A stretch of 38,714 nucleotides of DNA from assembly GCA_017503375.1 (NCBI GenBank), contig JAFVTF010000020.1:1-38714 (forward strand), given 5' to 3'. The notes below the pieces were generated by a model, which was not told the DNA's origin, searched no databases, and saw only the letters and a program-made list of their open reading frames with translations. Within the stretch, counting starts at the first letter, position 1, and each line of letters starts with the position of its first letter. The translations under genes were made by a program, and so were the position numbers. Below, one piece after another: positions 38,686 through 38,714 of the stretch. Source of the stretch: Lentisphaeria bacterium (GTDB lineage Bacteria > Verrucomicrobiota > Lentisphaeria > Victivallales > UBA1829).

Positions 38686-38714
38686 ATGAGAAATGTAGCG
38701 CAAAAATCAGAAAA
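38686..38714 (+). CDS. Start of probable transposase (cut by window end)
   Basis: ATG 38686, 8 nt after GAAAGGA, opens a frame reading MRNVAQKSE and running off the window. Too short to assign a family; the transposase call rests on the IS-like context. Confidence 0.45.

Larger units (their letters stand above)
38572..38714 (+). mobile_element. Probable insertion sequence, left end (cut by window)
   Basis: The break in the acyltransferase gene, a following hairpin-rich leader, a consensus -10, a strong ribosome binding site and a new reading frame at 38686 together indicate an IS entering here. The exact left edge is a guess: GAGATAACGTCCG at about 38572 is a plausible terminus. The family cannot be named without the transposase. 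Confidence 0.55.

Overview
The window looks like chromosomal DNA of a Gram-negative, LPS-making bacterium of the Lentisphaerota/Victivallales type or a close relative in the PVC group. This is inferred, not proven. The grounds are a short prepilin-like protein ([18 protein letters not shown] segment, C-terminal MDGHVGSV) sitting beside a LacI regulator, a sugar-active enzyme, a sugar isomerase and a Gfo/Idh/MocA oxidoreductase; Kdo/Lpt genes; and moderate G+C with A/T-rich spacers. No rRNA, tRNA or CRISPR array was seen.

Layout. 1-1909: one copy of a dispersed repeat, then a long Gfo/Idh/MocA oxidoreductase. 1971-6081 (minus): operon argJ-argB-zinc ribbon protein-murC, ended by a hairpin/T-tract terminator. 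6427-10505: LysM protein overlapping a giant LplT-PlsC-acyl-ACP synthetase fusion. 10576-16162: an envelope cluster, kdsA-kdsC-lptC-lptA-lptB, followed by sixA-like and YkgJ-like genes. 16570-21989: ilvE-aroQ-accB-accC-asp23-asp23-amaP-like-CTP-dependent kinase-like. 21990-22480: a gene-free spacer built from two inverted copies of a structured repeat. 22481-27923 (minus): leuA-dacA-HU-hisS-aroG. 28325-33907: lacI, prepilin, secreted putative glycoside hydrolase, isomerase, oxidoreductase, closed by a strong terminator. 34195-38714: a SWIM-SNF2 ATPase, a bile-acid/sodium symporter-family transporter, and an acyltransferase-3 gene cut off after about 80 residues, apparently by an insertion sequence whose transposase starts just before the window ends.

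Most genes are housekeeping. Points that stand out: (i) the LptC-like protein carries a C-terminal CxCx7CxH SWIM-type zinc motif nearly identical to that of the SNF2 protein 22 kb away, although its N-terminus looks like an export signal; (ii) a family of ~155-bp imperfect-palindrome elements with terminal inverted repeats (GAGGCAATTTCAAAAG), with two near-identical copies and three degenerate or partial ones; (iii) a pair of inverted ~140-bp elements (22008-22146, 22306-22447) whose hairpins differ in sequence but keep pairing and a TGAGG loop; (iv) a recurring -10 element TATATTA upstream of many genes; (v) an IS end whose hairpin could hide the transposase ribosome binding site in read-through transcripts.
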